NCBI RefSeq assembly: GCF_023094165.1
Contig: NZ_JALMDK010000015.1
Location: 1-64,000, forward strand
Reading direction: 5' to 3'
DNA length: 64,000 nt
Source of the DNA: Crossiella sp. S99.2
Lineage (GTDB): Bacteria > Actinomycetota > Actinomycetes > Mycobacteriales > Pseudonocardiaceae
In this document: piece by piece, positions 7,231 to 15,665 of the stretch
Position numbering within the stretch: position 1 is the first letter of the stretch
Layout of the letters: each line of letters opens with the position of its first letter
Position numbers and translations under genes: made by a program
Notes under the pieces: generated by a model
What the model was told of the DNA's origin: nothing
The model's database searches: none
The model's input: only the letters and a program-made list of their open reading frames with translations

Positions 7231-10200
7231 TTGCCGCACCCGACGCTGAGCACCGCGCCGGTGCTCGCCGTGATCGTCTGCCACGACGGCGCGGAATGGT
7301 TGCGACCACTGCTCTCCGCGCTGCGCCGCCAATCCGTGCGACCGCGGCACATCCTGGCCGTGGACACCGGATCCACCGACGCCACCGCCCGGGTGCTGGC
7401 CGCCGCGGCCACCGGTCCGGACCAGTTGCTCGACGGCGTGCTCACCGAAGCCCCCGACACCGGCTTCGGCGCCGCCGTCGGCAAAGCCGTGGCCGCCGCG
7501 ACCGAACGCTGGGGCGACCCCGGCCGGTGGATCTGGTTGCTGCACGACGACTCCGCACCCGAACCCGACTGCCTGCCCGCACTGCTGAGCACCGCCGAAC
7601 TCGCGCCGTCCGCGGCCATCCTCGGCCCGCTCGCGGTGGACTGGTCCGACCCCAGGCTGGTGGTGCAGGGCGGGCTGTCCCTGGACGCCTCCGGCCACAC
7701 CCAGACCGGCATCTCCGGCGCGGAACTGGCCTACGGCGGCGGCTTCGAGCAGAGCCGGGACGTGCTCGCGGTCGGCAGCGCGGGCGCGCTGATCCGGCGC
7801 GAGGTGTGGGAACAGCTCGGCGGACTCGATCCCGCGCTGCCCCTGGGCGGCGACGACATCGACCTGGGCTGGCGGGCCAACCTGGCCGGGCACCTGGTGC
7901 TGCTGGTGCCCTCGGCCCGGATCCGGCACGCCCGCGCCGCCGAACGGGATCAGCGCCCGGTGCACGCGGTGCCCGGACTCGCCCGCGCCCGGCGCGCGCA
8001 CGGCCTGCGCACCTTCCTGGTCAACACCAGCGCGCCCTCCTACCTGATCGGCCTGCCCCGGCTCGCGCTGCTGTGCCTGTTGCGGGCACTGGGATTCCTG
8101 CTGCTGCGCCGCGGACGGCGGGCCGGTGACGAACTGGCCGCGCTGGGTTACCTCGTCAGCGGCCGGGCCGGACTGCTGGCCGCCCGCCGATCCCGCGCCG
8201 CCACCAGGACCGTGTCAGCCAGGGAGATCCGCGGCCTGTTCACCTCGCGGCTGACCCGGCTGCGCAACGCGGTGCACAGCGGCCTGCTGCACCTGCTGCG
8301 CAGCCGGGTGCGCGCCGACGCCAGCCTCGGCAGGCTGCCGGCCAGCCCGGTGCCGGAGTGGACCGAACCCGGTGCCCCGCAACGCCAACCCGGCCCACCC
8401 GCACTGCCCGCCGGCGCACTCGGCCCCAGCCGCCGTCGCGGCGCGGCCCGCCGGTTGGGCCCGGCCGGACTGCGCAGGCCCGCCGGAGGGGTGGTGGTCG
8501 AGGTGGCGGCCGGCGAGCTGTACCGCCGCCCCAGCCCGCGCCCCCGGCCCTCACCCGTGCCCCGCGGGACCCCGCGACCGGCCGAACTGGTGCTGGTGGA
8601 GATCGACCGCGGCCGGGTGCTGCGCGAACTGCTGCTTAGCCCGGTGCTGTTTCTGGTGCTCGGCCTGGCCGCGCTCGCCCTGGCCACCCACTGGGCCCGG
8701 CTCGGCGGCGACCTCGCCGGTGGCCGGTTGCTGCCGGCCGGGGACCTCGGTGACACCTGGGCCGGTTATGTGGCCGCCTGGCAACCCGTCGCCGGCGGCA
8801 GCATCGCACCCGCGCCCGCCGCCACCGGGGTGCTCGCCGTGCTCGGCACCCTGCTCGGCGGACCCTCGATCGCGATCACCGTGCTGCTGCTCGGCGACCT
8901 GCCCCTGGCCGGGCTGACCGCCTACCTGGCCACCCGCCGCCTGCGCGCGCCCCGCACCATCCGCGCCGCGGTGGCCGCCGGGTACGCGCTGCTGCCCATC
9001 GCCACCGCCGCCACCGCCCAGGGCCGCCTCGACGTGGTCGTGGCGCACCTCCTGCTGCCGCCGGTGCTGGCCGGGGTGGCCGCGATCCTGTGGCCGCGCA
9101 GACCGGACATCGGCTGGCTCTCCATCACCTGCGCCACCGCGCTCGCCCTGGCCGTGCTCGGCGCCTTCCATCCACTGCCGCACCTGCTGGTGCTGCTGGC
9201 CGCGCTGATCGCCTTCGTGCTGGTGCCCGGCTCCGGCCGCCGACGGGTGGCCGCGCTGTTCACCCTGGTGCTGCTGCCACTGGCGCTCCAGCTGCCCTGG
9301 CCGGCACTGGTCCTGCGGCACCCCGCGGTGCTGCTGCACGGCACCGGCGCCCCGCTGCGCGAGGCCAAGGCCAACCCCCTCGACCTGCTCGCGCTCTACC
9401 CCGGCGGCCCCGGCGCACTGCCCTGGCTGGGCCTGATCGCCGTGCTGGCCGCCCTGACCGCGGCCGCCTGCCGCCCGCGCCCGGCCATGCTGCCCGGACT
9501 CGGCCTCGCGCTGCTGGGCGCCGCCGCGGCCATCGCGGTCGGCCTGATCGAGGTCACCCCGGCCAACGGCGGCCTGCCCAGCACCGGCTGGACCGGCGCC
9601 CCGCTGCTGCTCACCGGCTGCGGCCTGGCCTGGATCGTGCTCGCCGCCGCCCTGCCCGGCGCACCCATCACCCTGCCCGCCCGGGCGCTCGCGGGCGCGG
9701 GCGCGACCGTGCTGGCCGCGCTCGCCGTCAGCGCCCTGCTGCTCGGCCGGGATGGCCCGGTGAAATCCGCCCCGCCGCTGCTGGTCAACAGCCAGCTCGC
9801 CGAACTCGCCGGCACCGGGACCGGCGTGCTGGAGGTCGGCTCCGCCGGGCAGCCCAGCCGCCAGACCGCGGGCCGCCTGCCCCGCTTCGGCGATGACGAC
9901 GTGCTCGCCGTGCCCGCCGCCGCGCAACGCATCCAGGACATCGCCACCGCCCTGCGCGCGGGCACCACCGAAGCCGTCCGCGGCGCCCTGCTCTCCGCCG
10001 GCGCCAGTGGCGTCCGGTTCCTGCTGCTGCCCGACCCGGCCACCGCCACCAAGATCCGCGCCGCCGCCCCCGACCTGGTCGTGGCCGACGCCACCGCCAC
10101 CGACGGCCGCCCGGTGCACCGGCTGACCCAGTCCCGCGGCCCGGTCACCCTGCTGGCCGGCGAAGCCGCGCTGCGCGCCCGCACCGGTGGCACCCCCGCC

Positions 10201-10506
10201 GGACAGATCGAGGCCACCACCGTCGAGGCCCGGCCGCCGGAGATCGCCGTCGCGGTCAGCGCGGGCGGACTCGGCCGGGTGCTGGTGCTCGCCGCCGAGG
10301 ACGAACGCGGCTGGCTGGCCACCGTCGACGGCCGCGAAGTGCCGCTGGCCAGGGCCTACGGCCACCTGGTCGCGGTCGCCCTGCCGGAATCAGCCAGCGA
10401 GATCCGCGTCACAGTTCCAGCAGGCCTGGCCGCCCTGCTCCTGCTCGCCCAAGCCGCGGCCGCCCTCTTCACCGCCCTCACCGCACTCCCCACCCGCCGC
10501 CCCTGA
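7231..10506 (+). CDS. Very large multi-domain membrane glycosyltransferase (GT2 N-terminus)
   Basis: About 1091 aa. Residues 8-260 form a GT-A family 2 domain: VIVCHDGAEWLRPLLSAL, VDTGSTD, WLLHDDSAPE (the DxD-like metal site) and GGDDIDLGWR. A basic, proline-rich linker follows near 370-480, then about 12 hydrophobic segments, and a C-terminal extracytoplasmic region ending in another membrane helix. This resembles actinobacterial enzymes that use polyprenyl-linked sugars for envelope polysaccharides; the donor and acceptor are unknown. The TTG at 7231 with CGAGGGA upstream is preferred; the frame is open back to 7096, but that segment holds the hairpin described above. It is likely transcribed after whiB2. 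Confidence 0.8.
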   Translation: MPHPTLSTAPVLAVIVCHDGAEWLRPLLSALRRQSVRPRHILAVDTGSTDATARVLAAAATGPDQLLDGVLTEAPDTGFGAAVGKAVAAATERWGDPGRWIWLLHDDSAPEPDCLPALLSTAELAPSAAILGPLAVDWSDPRLVVQGGLSLDASGHTQTGISGAELAYGGGFEQSRDVLAVGSAGALIRREVWEQLGGLDPALPLGGDDIDLGWRANLAGHLVLLVPSARIRHARAAERDQRPVHAVPGLARARRAHGLRTFLVNTSAPSYLIGLPRLALLCLLRALGFLLLRRGRRAGDELAALGYLVSGRAGLLAARRSRAATRTVSAREIRGLFTSRLTRLRNAVHSGLLHLLRSRVRADASLGRLPASPVPEWTEPGAPQRQPGPPALPAGALGPSRRRGAARRLGPAGLRRPAGGVVVEVAAGELYRRPSPRPRPSPVPRGTPRPAELVLVEIDRGRVLRELLLSPVLFLVLGLAALALATHWARLGGDLAGGRLLPAGDLGDTWAGYVAAWQPVAGGSIAPAPAATGVLAVLGTLLGGPSIAITVLLLGDLPLAGLTAYLATRRLRAPRTIRAAVAAGYALLPIATAATAQGRLDVVVAHLLLPPVLAGVAAILWPRRPDIGWLSITCATALALAVLGAFHPLPHLLVLLAALIAFVLVPGSGRRRVAALFTLVLLPLALQLPWPALVLRHPAVLLHGTGAPLREAKANPLDLLALYPGGPGALPWLGLIAVLAALTAAACRPRPAMLPGLGLALLGAAAAIAVGLIEVTPANGGLPSTGWTGAPLLLTGCGLAWIVLAAALPGAPITLPARALAGAGATVLAALAVSALLLGRDGPVKSAPPLLVNSQLAELAGTGTGVLEVGSAGQPSRQTAGRLPRFGDDDVLAVPAAAQRIQDIATALRAGTTEAVRGALLSAGASGVRFLLLPDPATATKIRAAAPDLVVADATATDGRPVHRLTQSRGPVTLLAGEAALRARTGGTPAGQIEATTVEARPPEIAVAVSAGGLGRVLVLAAEDERGWLATVDGREVPLARAYGHLVAVALPESASEIRVTVPAGLAALLLLAQAAAALFTALTALPTRRP

Positions 10507-10668
10507 CCGAGTGTTGGCCGCTCTGGTACGCCGAGTTGGCCAAACTCGTACGCCCAGTTGGCCAAAGTCGTACGCCGAGTTGGGCCAAGTGGGCGGATGG
10601 GCGTGGGCCGGCGGCCGAGGGCCGTGCCGTAACGGCCAAGACGGCGTACGACAACGGCCAACACTCGG
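10507..10668. repeat. Intergenic palindrome, copy 2 of a shared element
   Basis: Arms 10507-10520 (CCGAGTGTTGGCCG) and 10655-10668 are perfect complements over 14 bp, and pairing resumes inside at GTACGCCG/CGGCGTAC. The 20 bases at 10645-10664 equal those at 58-77. It fills the gap between two convergent genes, ending two bases before the stop of the minus-strand gene, consistent with a two-way terminator. The interior holds a separate tandem repeat. Confidence 0.75.
10526..10592. repeat. Three tandem 22-bp units
   Basis: Units start at 10526, 10548 and 10570, each beginning GTACGCC and containing AGTTGG-CCAA. Units 1 and 2 are 22 bases and differ at two positions; unit 3 has one inserted G. 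The GTACGCCG of the first unit can also pair with the right arm of the surrounding palindrome. With only three units and no spacers it is not a CRISPR. Confidence 0.8.
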
Positions 10669-10669
10669 G

Positions 10670-11137
10670 TCAGTCGCCGTCGATGACTTCCGGGTCCAGG
10701 CCCAGGTAGGTGGCGACCTGCTCCACCAGCACGTCGTGCACCAGATCGGACAGGTCCGCGCCGTCCTTGGCCCGAGCCTCCAGCGGCCGCCGGTAGAGCA
10801 CGATGCGCGCCCTGGTGGGCAGCCCGCGCCGGTCCACCCCGGCGGGCACCAGCCGGGCCAGCGGCACGTTGCCGTCCTCGACCACGTCATCGCCCCAGGT
10901 CAGCTCCTCGGCATCGGCCGAGGGCAGCTCAGGGACATCGTCCACGGCCACGTCCAGCTGGGTCAGCTCGTTGCGCCAGCGCTGCTCGATCGGCTCCAGG
11001 GCCTCCAGCACCACCGCGTCGAACCGCTCCGAGCGGCTACGGGCAGCAGGCATCGTCGAGGGGTACAACTGCCCTCGCATACCTCGCCCATGCCGGTCCC
11101 GACGCTGCCTGATCCCCCGTCGGGTACCCCTCGCCAT
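10670..11137 (-). CDS. Zincin-like metallopeptidase family protein with degenerate active site
   Basis: About 155 aa, resembling the small zincin-like family represented by M. tuberculosis Rv3259. The conserved parts are RRDRHGRGMRG near the N-terminus, a middle segment with LPTRARIVLYRRPLE, and the C-terminal helix DLVHDVLVEQVATYLGLDP. In active relatives this helix carries HExxH; here the first histidine is followed by DVLVEQ, so the zinc motif is broken and peptidase activity is doubtful. The ATG at 11137 is used; a GTG at 11149 is an equally possible start, and neither has a clear ribosome site. It is convergent with the glycosyltransferase and divergent from the DUF3499 gene. Confidence 0.7.
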   Translation of the reverse strand: MARGTRRGIRQRRDRHGRGMRGQLYPSTMPAARSRSERFDAVVLEALEPIEQRWRNELTQLDVAVDDVPELPSADAEELTWGDDVVEDGNVPLARLVPAGVDRRGLPTRARIVLYRRPLEARAKDGADLSDLVHDVLVEQVATYLGLDPEVIDGD

Positions 11138-11218
11138 CACCACGGCCACTGAGGGTACGCGGATGTTGTCAGCGTGCCTGCCGCACAGGGTGGACCGAAG
11201 GCGCTATCGTCCCCAATC

Positions 11219-11578
11219 GTGCGGAGCGTAAGAAGGTGCTCGCGGACCGGGTGCACGAACCCGGCCGTTGCGACGCTGACCTACGCCTACGCCGACTCCA
11301 CCGCGGTCGTCGGGCCGCTGGCCACCTACTCCGAGCCGCACAGCTACGACCTGTGTGAACAGCACGCGATGCGGCTCACCGCCCCCCGCGGGTGGGAGGT
11401 CGTCCGGCACGAGGGCGAGTTCGCCGTTCCCCAACCTACGGTGGACGACCTGACCGCGCTGGCCGAGGCAGTGCGTGAGGCAGGCCGGGCGGACCGCCCG
11501 ATCGAGGCGAGCGAGCCGGTGTTCGGCGCGGGCAGGCGCGGCCATCTCCGGGTCCTGCCAGACCCCCATGAGGACTGA
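11219..11578 (+). CDS. DUF3499 family protein
   Basis: A 119-aa conserved actinobacterial protein of unknown function (Rv3258c-like). It begins VRSVRRCSRTGCTNPAVATL, and a third cysteine comes in YDLCEQHAMRL, so the N-terminal half looks like a small zinc-ribbon or treble-clef fold. The C-terminal third is acidic and variable. The GTG at 11219 is preferred because residue conservation in the family begins there. It sits directly upstream of manB on the same strand, as in mycobacteria. Confidence 0.8.
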   Translation: MRSVRRCSRTGCTNPAVATLTYAYADSTAVVGPLATYSEPHSYDLCEQHAMRLTAPRGWEVVRHEGEFAVPQPTVDDLTALAEAVREAGRADRPIEASEPVFGAGRRGHLRVLPDPHED

Positions 11579-11650
11579 GCCACAGGCGCGCATCGCCCGC
11601 CGGTAGGCTTCGGGCTAGCTGTCCAAGTGAGCCGAAGTCAGGAGTAAGGC

Positions 11651-13000
11651 GTGCGAGACCTGTCCGGCATCGTCAAGGCGTACGACGTTCGCGGGTTGGT
11701 GGGCGAACAGCTCGACACCGACGTGGTCCGCGACCTCGGCGCGGCATTCGCCCGGCTCGTCGGCGGCCCGGCCGTGGTCATCGGCCACGACATGCGCGAC
11801 TCGTCCCCCGGCTTCGCCGCGGCCTTCGCCGAGGGCGTCACCGCCCAGGGCGTCGACGCCGTCTCCATCGGCCTGGCCAGCACGGACATGCTCTACTTCG
11901 CCTCCGGCAAGCTCAACCTGCCCGGCGCGATGTTCACCGCCAGCCACAACCCGGCCGCCTACAACGGCATCAAGCTCTGCCGCGCGGGCGCCGCGCCGGT
12001 GGGCCAGGACAGCGGGCTGACCGAGATCCGCGAGATGGTCGAGCAGGGCGTGCCCGAGTTCCTCGGCGCCCGCGGCTCCGTCTCCGAGCGCACCCTGCTC
12101 GTCGAGTACGCCGCCTACCTGCGCGACCTCGTCGACCTCTCCGGCATCCGGCCGCTGAAGATCGCGGTGGACGCGGGCAACGGCATGGGCGGCTACACCG
12201 TGCCCGAGGTGTTCAACGGCCTGCCCATCGAGGTGGTGCCGATGTACTTCGAGCTGGACGGCAACTTCCCCAACCACGAGGCCAACCCGCTGGACCCGAA
12301 GAACATCGTGGACCTGCAGGCCAAGGTGCGCGAGATCGGCGCGGACGCCGGCATCGCCTTCGACGGCGACGCGGACCGCTGCTTCGTGGTCGACGCCAAC
12401 GGCGACCCGGTGTCCCCGAGCGCGATCACCGCGCTGGTCGCCGTGCGCGAGCTGGCCAAGGAGCCCGGCGGCACCATCATCCACAACCTGATCACTTCCA
12501 AGGGCGTGCCGGAGATCGTGTCCGAGCACGGCGGCAAGCCGGTGCGGACCAGGGTCGGGCACTCCTTCATCAAGCAGACGATGGCCGAGACCGGCGCCAT
12601 CTTCGGCGGCGAGCACTCCGCGCACTACTACTTCAGGGATTTCTGGCGTGCCGACACCGGCATGCTGGCAGCCATGCACGTGCTGGCCGCACTCGGTGAG
12701 CAGGACAAGCCGCTCGCCGAGATCACCAGGGAGTTCGCCCGCTACGCCGCGTCCGGGGAGATCAACTCCACCGTGGACGACCAGGCGGGCAGGCTGGCCG
12801 CGATCAAGGCCGCGTACGGCGGCCGCGACGGGGTGACCCTGGACGAGCTGGACGGGCTGACCATCGAGCTGCCGGACGGGGCCTGGTTCAACCTGCGGGC
12901 CTCCAACACCGAGCCGCTGCTGCGACTGAACATCGAGGCCAAGGATGCCGAGGCCGTCGCCGCGTTGCGCGACGAGGTCCTGGCGATCGTCCGCGGCTGA
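11651..13000 (+). CDS. manB: Phosphomannomutase/phosphoglucomutase ManB
   Basis: Converts mannose 6-phosphate to mannose 1-phosphate, the step between ManA and ManC. The 449-aa alpha-D-phosphohexomutase has the phosphoserine loop TASHNPAAYNGIK near residue 95, the metal loop DGDADRC near 240, the sugar-binding GGEHSAH near 320, and the phosphate-binding RASNTEPLLRL near 415. The GTG at 11651 follows AGGAGTAAGG. It leads a block with Trm112-like, SIS-domain and manA genes, all on one strand with short gaps or overlaps. Confidence 0.92.
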   Translation: MRDLSGIVKAYDVRGLVGEQLDTDVVRDLGAAFARLVGGPAVVIGHDMRDSSPGFAAAFAEGVTAQGVDAVSIGLASTDMLYFASGKLNLPGAMFTASHNPAAYNGIKLCRAGAAPVGQDSGLTEIREMVEQGVPEFLGARGSVSERTLLVEYAAYLRDLVDLSGIRPLKIAVDAGNGMGGYTVPEVFNGLPIEVVPMYFELDGNFPNHEANPLDPKNIVDLQAKVREIGADAGIAFDGDADRCFVVDANGDPVSPSAITALVAVRELAKEPGGTIIHNLITSKGVPEIVSEHGGKPVRTRVGHSFIKQTMAETGAIFGGEHSAHYYFRDFWRADTGMLAAMHVLAALGEQDKPLAEITREFARYAASGEINSTVDDQAGRLAAIKAAYGGRDGVTLDELDGLTIELPDGAWFNLRASNTEPLLRLNIEAKDAEAVAALRDEVLAIVRG

Positions 13001-13014
13001 GGAGGGAAACAGAG

Positions 13015-13242
13015 GTGAGCACCGTGTCCGTGCAGCTTGACCCGGACCTGCTGGAGATCCTGGCCTGCCCGTGCCCCGCGCACGGCAAGCTGACTCCCGG
13101 CACGCCCGACGACGCCGAGGCCGACTACCTGACCTGCACCGCCTGCGCCCGCCGGTTCCCGGTGCGCGACGGCATCCCGGTGCTCCTGCTCGACGAAGCC
13201 GAGGGCGGCCCCGCCGCCGACGGGCCGTCCGCCGCCGGGTGA
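13015..13242 (+). CDS. Trm112 family protein
   Basis: A 75-aa zinc-binding protein of the Trm112/YcaR type, which in other organisms activates methyltransferases. It has LDPDLLEILACPCPAHGKL, then LTCTACARRFPVRDGIPVLL; the first cysteine pair is C-P-C rather than the common CPxC spacing, and the second pair is CTAC. The last 15 residues are low complexity. A GTG at 13015 follows GGAGGG. The stop overlaps the GTG of the next gene, so it is coupled to the SIS-domain protein. Confidence 0.85.
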   Translation: MSTVSVQLDPDLLEILACPCPAHGKLTPGTPDDAEADYLTCTACARRFPVRDGIPVLLLDEAEGGPAADGPSAAG

Positions 13243-14330
13243 CCCTGGTGCTCGACGACGTCCTGCTCGACGATCCGGCCCGGCTCGCCGAGGCCGACAC
13301 CGAAGGGCTGCTGCGGGCGGCCGCCTCGGCGGGCGCCCAGATGCGCTCGACCGTGGAGGCCGCGCGCGAATTCGGCCTTGACCGCCTCGCCGAAGACCGG
13401 CCGAGGGCGCTGGTGCTGGTCACCAGGCCCGGGGTCGGTCCGGCCGCGGCGGCGCTGCTGGCCGCGCTGCTCGGCCCGGCCTGCCCGGTGCCGGTGGTGG
13501 TCACCGACGTGGTGCCCACCTGGATCGGCGCGCTCGACGTGGTGATCGCGCACGCCGACGATCCCGGCGACCCGGTGCTGGCCGAGTCCCTCGACCGCGC
13601 CGCCCGCCGCGGCGCGCGCATCGTGCTCACCGCGCCCGAGGACGGCCCGGTGGCCGCGGCCGCCGCCGGCCAGGCGCTGCTGCTGCCACCGCGGGTGCAC
13701 GTGCCGCACGGCCTCGGCCTGGCCCGCGCGCTGGCCGCCGGACTGCTCGCGGTCAACCGGCTCGGCCTGCTGCGCACCGACGTCGGCCAGATCGCCGACG
13801 AGCTGGACCGGGAGGCCGAACGCGACCACCCGATGCACGAGTCCTTCGTCAACCCGGCCAAGGCGCTCGCGCTGCGGCTGGCCGGCCGGACCCCGCTGCT
13901 GTGGGGCCTGGACCACGCCGCCACCGCGGTCGCCGCGCACGCCGCGCAGTCCCTGGCCACCTTCTCCGGGGTGGTCTCCGATGTGGCCGGGTACCCCCAG
14001 GCCGTGCTCCGGCCCGCGCTGCACCGCGCGGCCGTGCAGGCCACCTCCGGACACGACCTGTTCGCCGACCCGGACGACCTGACCGCCGGGCCGACCCCGC
14101 GGGTGCTGCTGCTCGCGGTGCGCCGCGGCCCGATCGCCGAAGCCACCCGCCGGGCCGCCGAGGACACCCTCCCCGGCGCCGACCTGGTCGCCCCGGCGGA
14201 CGAGGTCACCGGCGATGAAGCCTTGTGCGCCGCGCTGCTCGCGGTGCGCTTCGATCTGGCCGCCCTGTACCTGGGGCTGGCCGCCGGCACGCTGGGCGGG
14301 CCGGGAGTGGTGTCGCCGGTCATCGCCTGA
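13239..14330 (+). CDS. SIS-domain protein, phosphoglucose/phosphomannose isomerase-like
   Basis: A 363-aa homologue of Rv3256c with a sugar-isomerase fold. The first half has VLVTRPGVGPAAAALLAALL and VVVTDVVPTWIGALDVVIAH, the second carries SFVNPAKALALRLAGRTPLLWG and a C-terminal ALCAALLAVRFDLAALYLGL helix typical of bifunctional PGI/PMI proteins. The N-terminal glycine-rich sugar-phosphate loop is altered, so enzymatic activity is uncertain. The GTG at 13239 overlaps the Trm112-like stop (GTGA). The location between manB and manA suggests a role in mannose 6-phosphate supply or its control. Confidence 0.78.
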   Translation: MTLVLDDVLLDDPARLAEADTEGLLRAAASAGAQMRSTVEAAREFGLDRLAEDRPRALVLVTRPGVGPAAAALLAALLGPACPVPVVVTDVVPTWIGALDVVIAHADDPGDPVLAESLDRAARRGARIVLTAPEDGPVAAAAAGQALLLPPRVHVPHGLGLARALAAGLLAVNRLGLLRTDVGQIADELDREAERDHPMHESFVNPAKALALRLAGRTPLLWGLDHAATAVAAHAAQSLATFSGVVSDVAGYPQAVLRPALHRAAVQATSGHDLFADPDDLTAGPTPRVLLLAVRRGPIAEATRRAAEDTLPGADLVAPADEVTGDEALCAALLAVRFDLAALYLGLAAGTLGGPGVVSPVIA

Positions 14331-14371
14331 GTGCGAGCCGCGAGACCAAAACCAGGAAGCGAGAAGGAACA

Positions 14372-15607
14372 GTGGACCTGCTGCGCAACGCGGTGCGGCC
14401 CTACGCGTGGGGCTCGCGCACCGTGATCGCCGAACTGCTCGGGCGCGAGGTCCCGGCCCCGCACCCGGAAGCCGAGCTGTGGATGGGCGCCCACCCCGGC
14501 GACCCGTCCACACTCCTGGGCGCGGACGGCGCGGAGACCTCGCTGCTGGCCGCGATCAACGCCGAACCCGAGTTCCACCTTGGCCCGGCCTGCGCCCGGC
14601 GCTGGGACGACCGATTGCCCTTCCTGCTCAAGGTGCTCGCCGCGGAGGAACCACTGAGCATCCAGGCGCACCCCTCGGCCGCCCAGGCCGCCGAGGGCTA
14701 CGCCAAGGAGGAGGCGGCGGGCATCGCCAGGGACGCGGGCAACCGCAACTACCCCGACCCGACCGCCAAACCCGAGCTGATCTGCGCGCTCTCGGAGTTC
14801 CACGCGCTGGCCGGGTTCCGGGCCGCCGAGAAGACCGTGGCGCTGCTGGCCGCGCTGGACGTGCCCGAGCTGGCCGGACATGCCCAGCTGCTGGCCGCCG
14901 ACCCCGGCCAGGACGGCCTGCGCGCGTTGTTCACCACCTGGATCACCCTGCCCCAGGTCGCCCTGGAAGGCCTGCTGCCGCCGCTGCTGGACGCCTGCGT
15001 CCGGCACCTGCGCGCGCACGGCGAGTTCAGCCTGGAATGCCGCACCGTGCTGGAACTGGGTGAACGCCACCCCGGGGACGCCGGCGTGCTGGCCGCGCTG
15101 CTGATGAACCGGCTGGTGCTGCAACCCGGCGAGGCCATCCACCTGCCCGCCGGCAACCTGCATGCCTACCTGCACGGCACCGGCGTGGAGATCCTGGCCA
15201 ACTCCGACAACATCCTGCGCGGCGGCCTCACCCCCAAGCACGTGGACGTGCCCGAACTGCTGCGGGTGCTGGACTTCTCCTGCGGGGACATGCCGGTGCT
15301 GCGCGGCGAGCAGGTCAGCCGCCACCTCACCGCGTACCCGACCCCGGCGCCCGAGTTCGAGTTGTCCAGAGTGGACATCCCGGCGGGCGCCGAGGCGACC
15401 GAGGAGGTGCTGCTGCCCAGCGACGGTCCGCAGATCCTGCTCTGCACCAGCGGGAAAGCCCTGCTCACCGCCGAGGACGGCACCCGGCTGGAACTGTCCC
15501 GCGGCCAGTCGGCCTGGCTGGCCGCCGGTGACCCGAAAACCCGGATCTCCAGTGCCGGGGACGCCGATCTACAGGTCTTCCGCGCGACCGCCGGACTGGA
15601 CGGCTAG
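14372..15607 (+). CDS. manA: Mannose-6-phosphate isomerase, class I
   Basis: Interconverts fructose 6-phosphate and mannose 6-phosphate, the entry to GDP-mannose. The 411-aa type I enzyme has the zinc ligands in LSIQAHPSAAQA (Q and H) and AKPELICALSEFHALAGF (E), and a further histidine in IHLPAGNLHAYLHGTGVEI near residue 265, followed by the second cupin. The GTG at 14372 has GAGAAGGA upstream. With manB and manC in the same window, the full route from fructose 6-phosphate to GDP-mannose is present. Confidence 0.93.
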   Translation: MDLLRNAVRPYAWGSRTVIAELLGREVPAPHPEAELWMGAHPGDPSTLLGADGAETSLLAAINAEPEFHLGPACARRWDDRLPFLLKVLAAEEPLSIQAHPSAAQAAEGYAKEEAAGIARDAGNRNYPDPTAKPELICALSEFHALAGFRAAEKTVALLAALDVPELAGHAQLLAADPGQDGLRALFTTWITLPQVALEGLLPPLLDACVRHLRAHGEFSLECRTVLELGERHPGDAGVLAALLMNRLVLQPGEAIHLPAGNLHAYLHGTGVEILANSDNILRGGLTPKHVDVPELLRVLDFSCGDMPVLRGEQVSRHLTAYPTPAPEFELSRVDIPAGAEATEEVLLPSDGPQILLCTSGKALLTAEDGTRLELSRGQSAWLAAGDPKTRISSAGDADLQVFRATAGLDG

Positions 15608-15665
15608 TCTCCCTCCCGACCATCCGGGGCAGGACAATCCGGACACGTACGCATGAGGAGTTCTT

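Noticed and set aside
8551..10365. A 604-codon minus-strand frame opposite the glycosyltransferase
   Set aside because: Glycine/glutamine-rich antisense reading of alanine/leucine codons, no start signal and no domain.
10526..10592. CRISPR array
   Set aside because: Only three adjacent units with no spacers between them and no cas genes in the window.
11615..15325. A 1236-codon open frame on the minus strand opposite manB, SIS and manA
   Set aside because: It runs antisense to four well-supported genes; the composition reflects GC-rich third positions of the sense frames and there is no recognisable domain.
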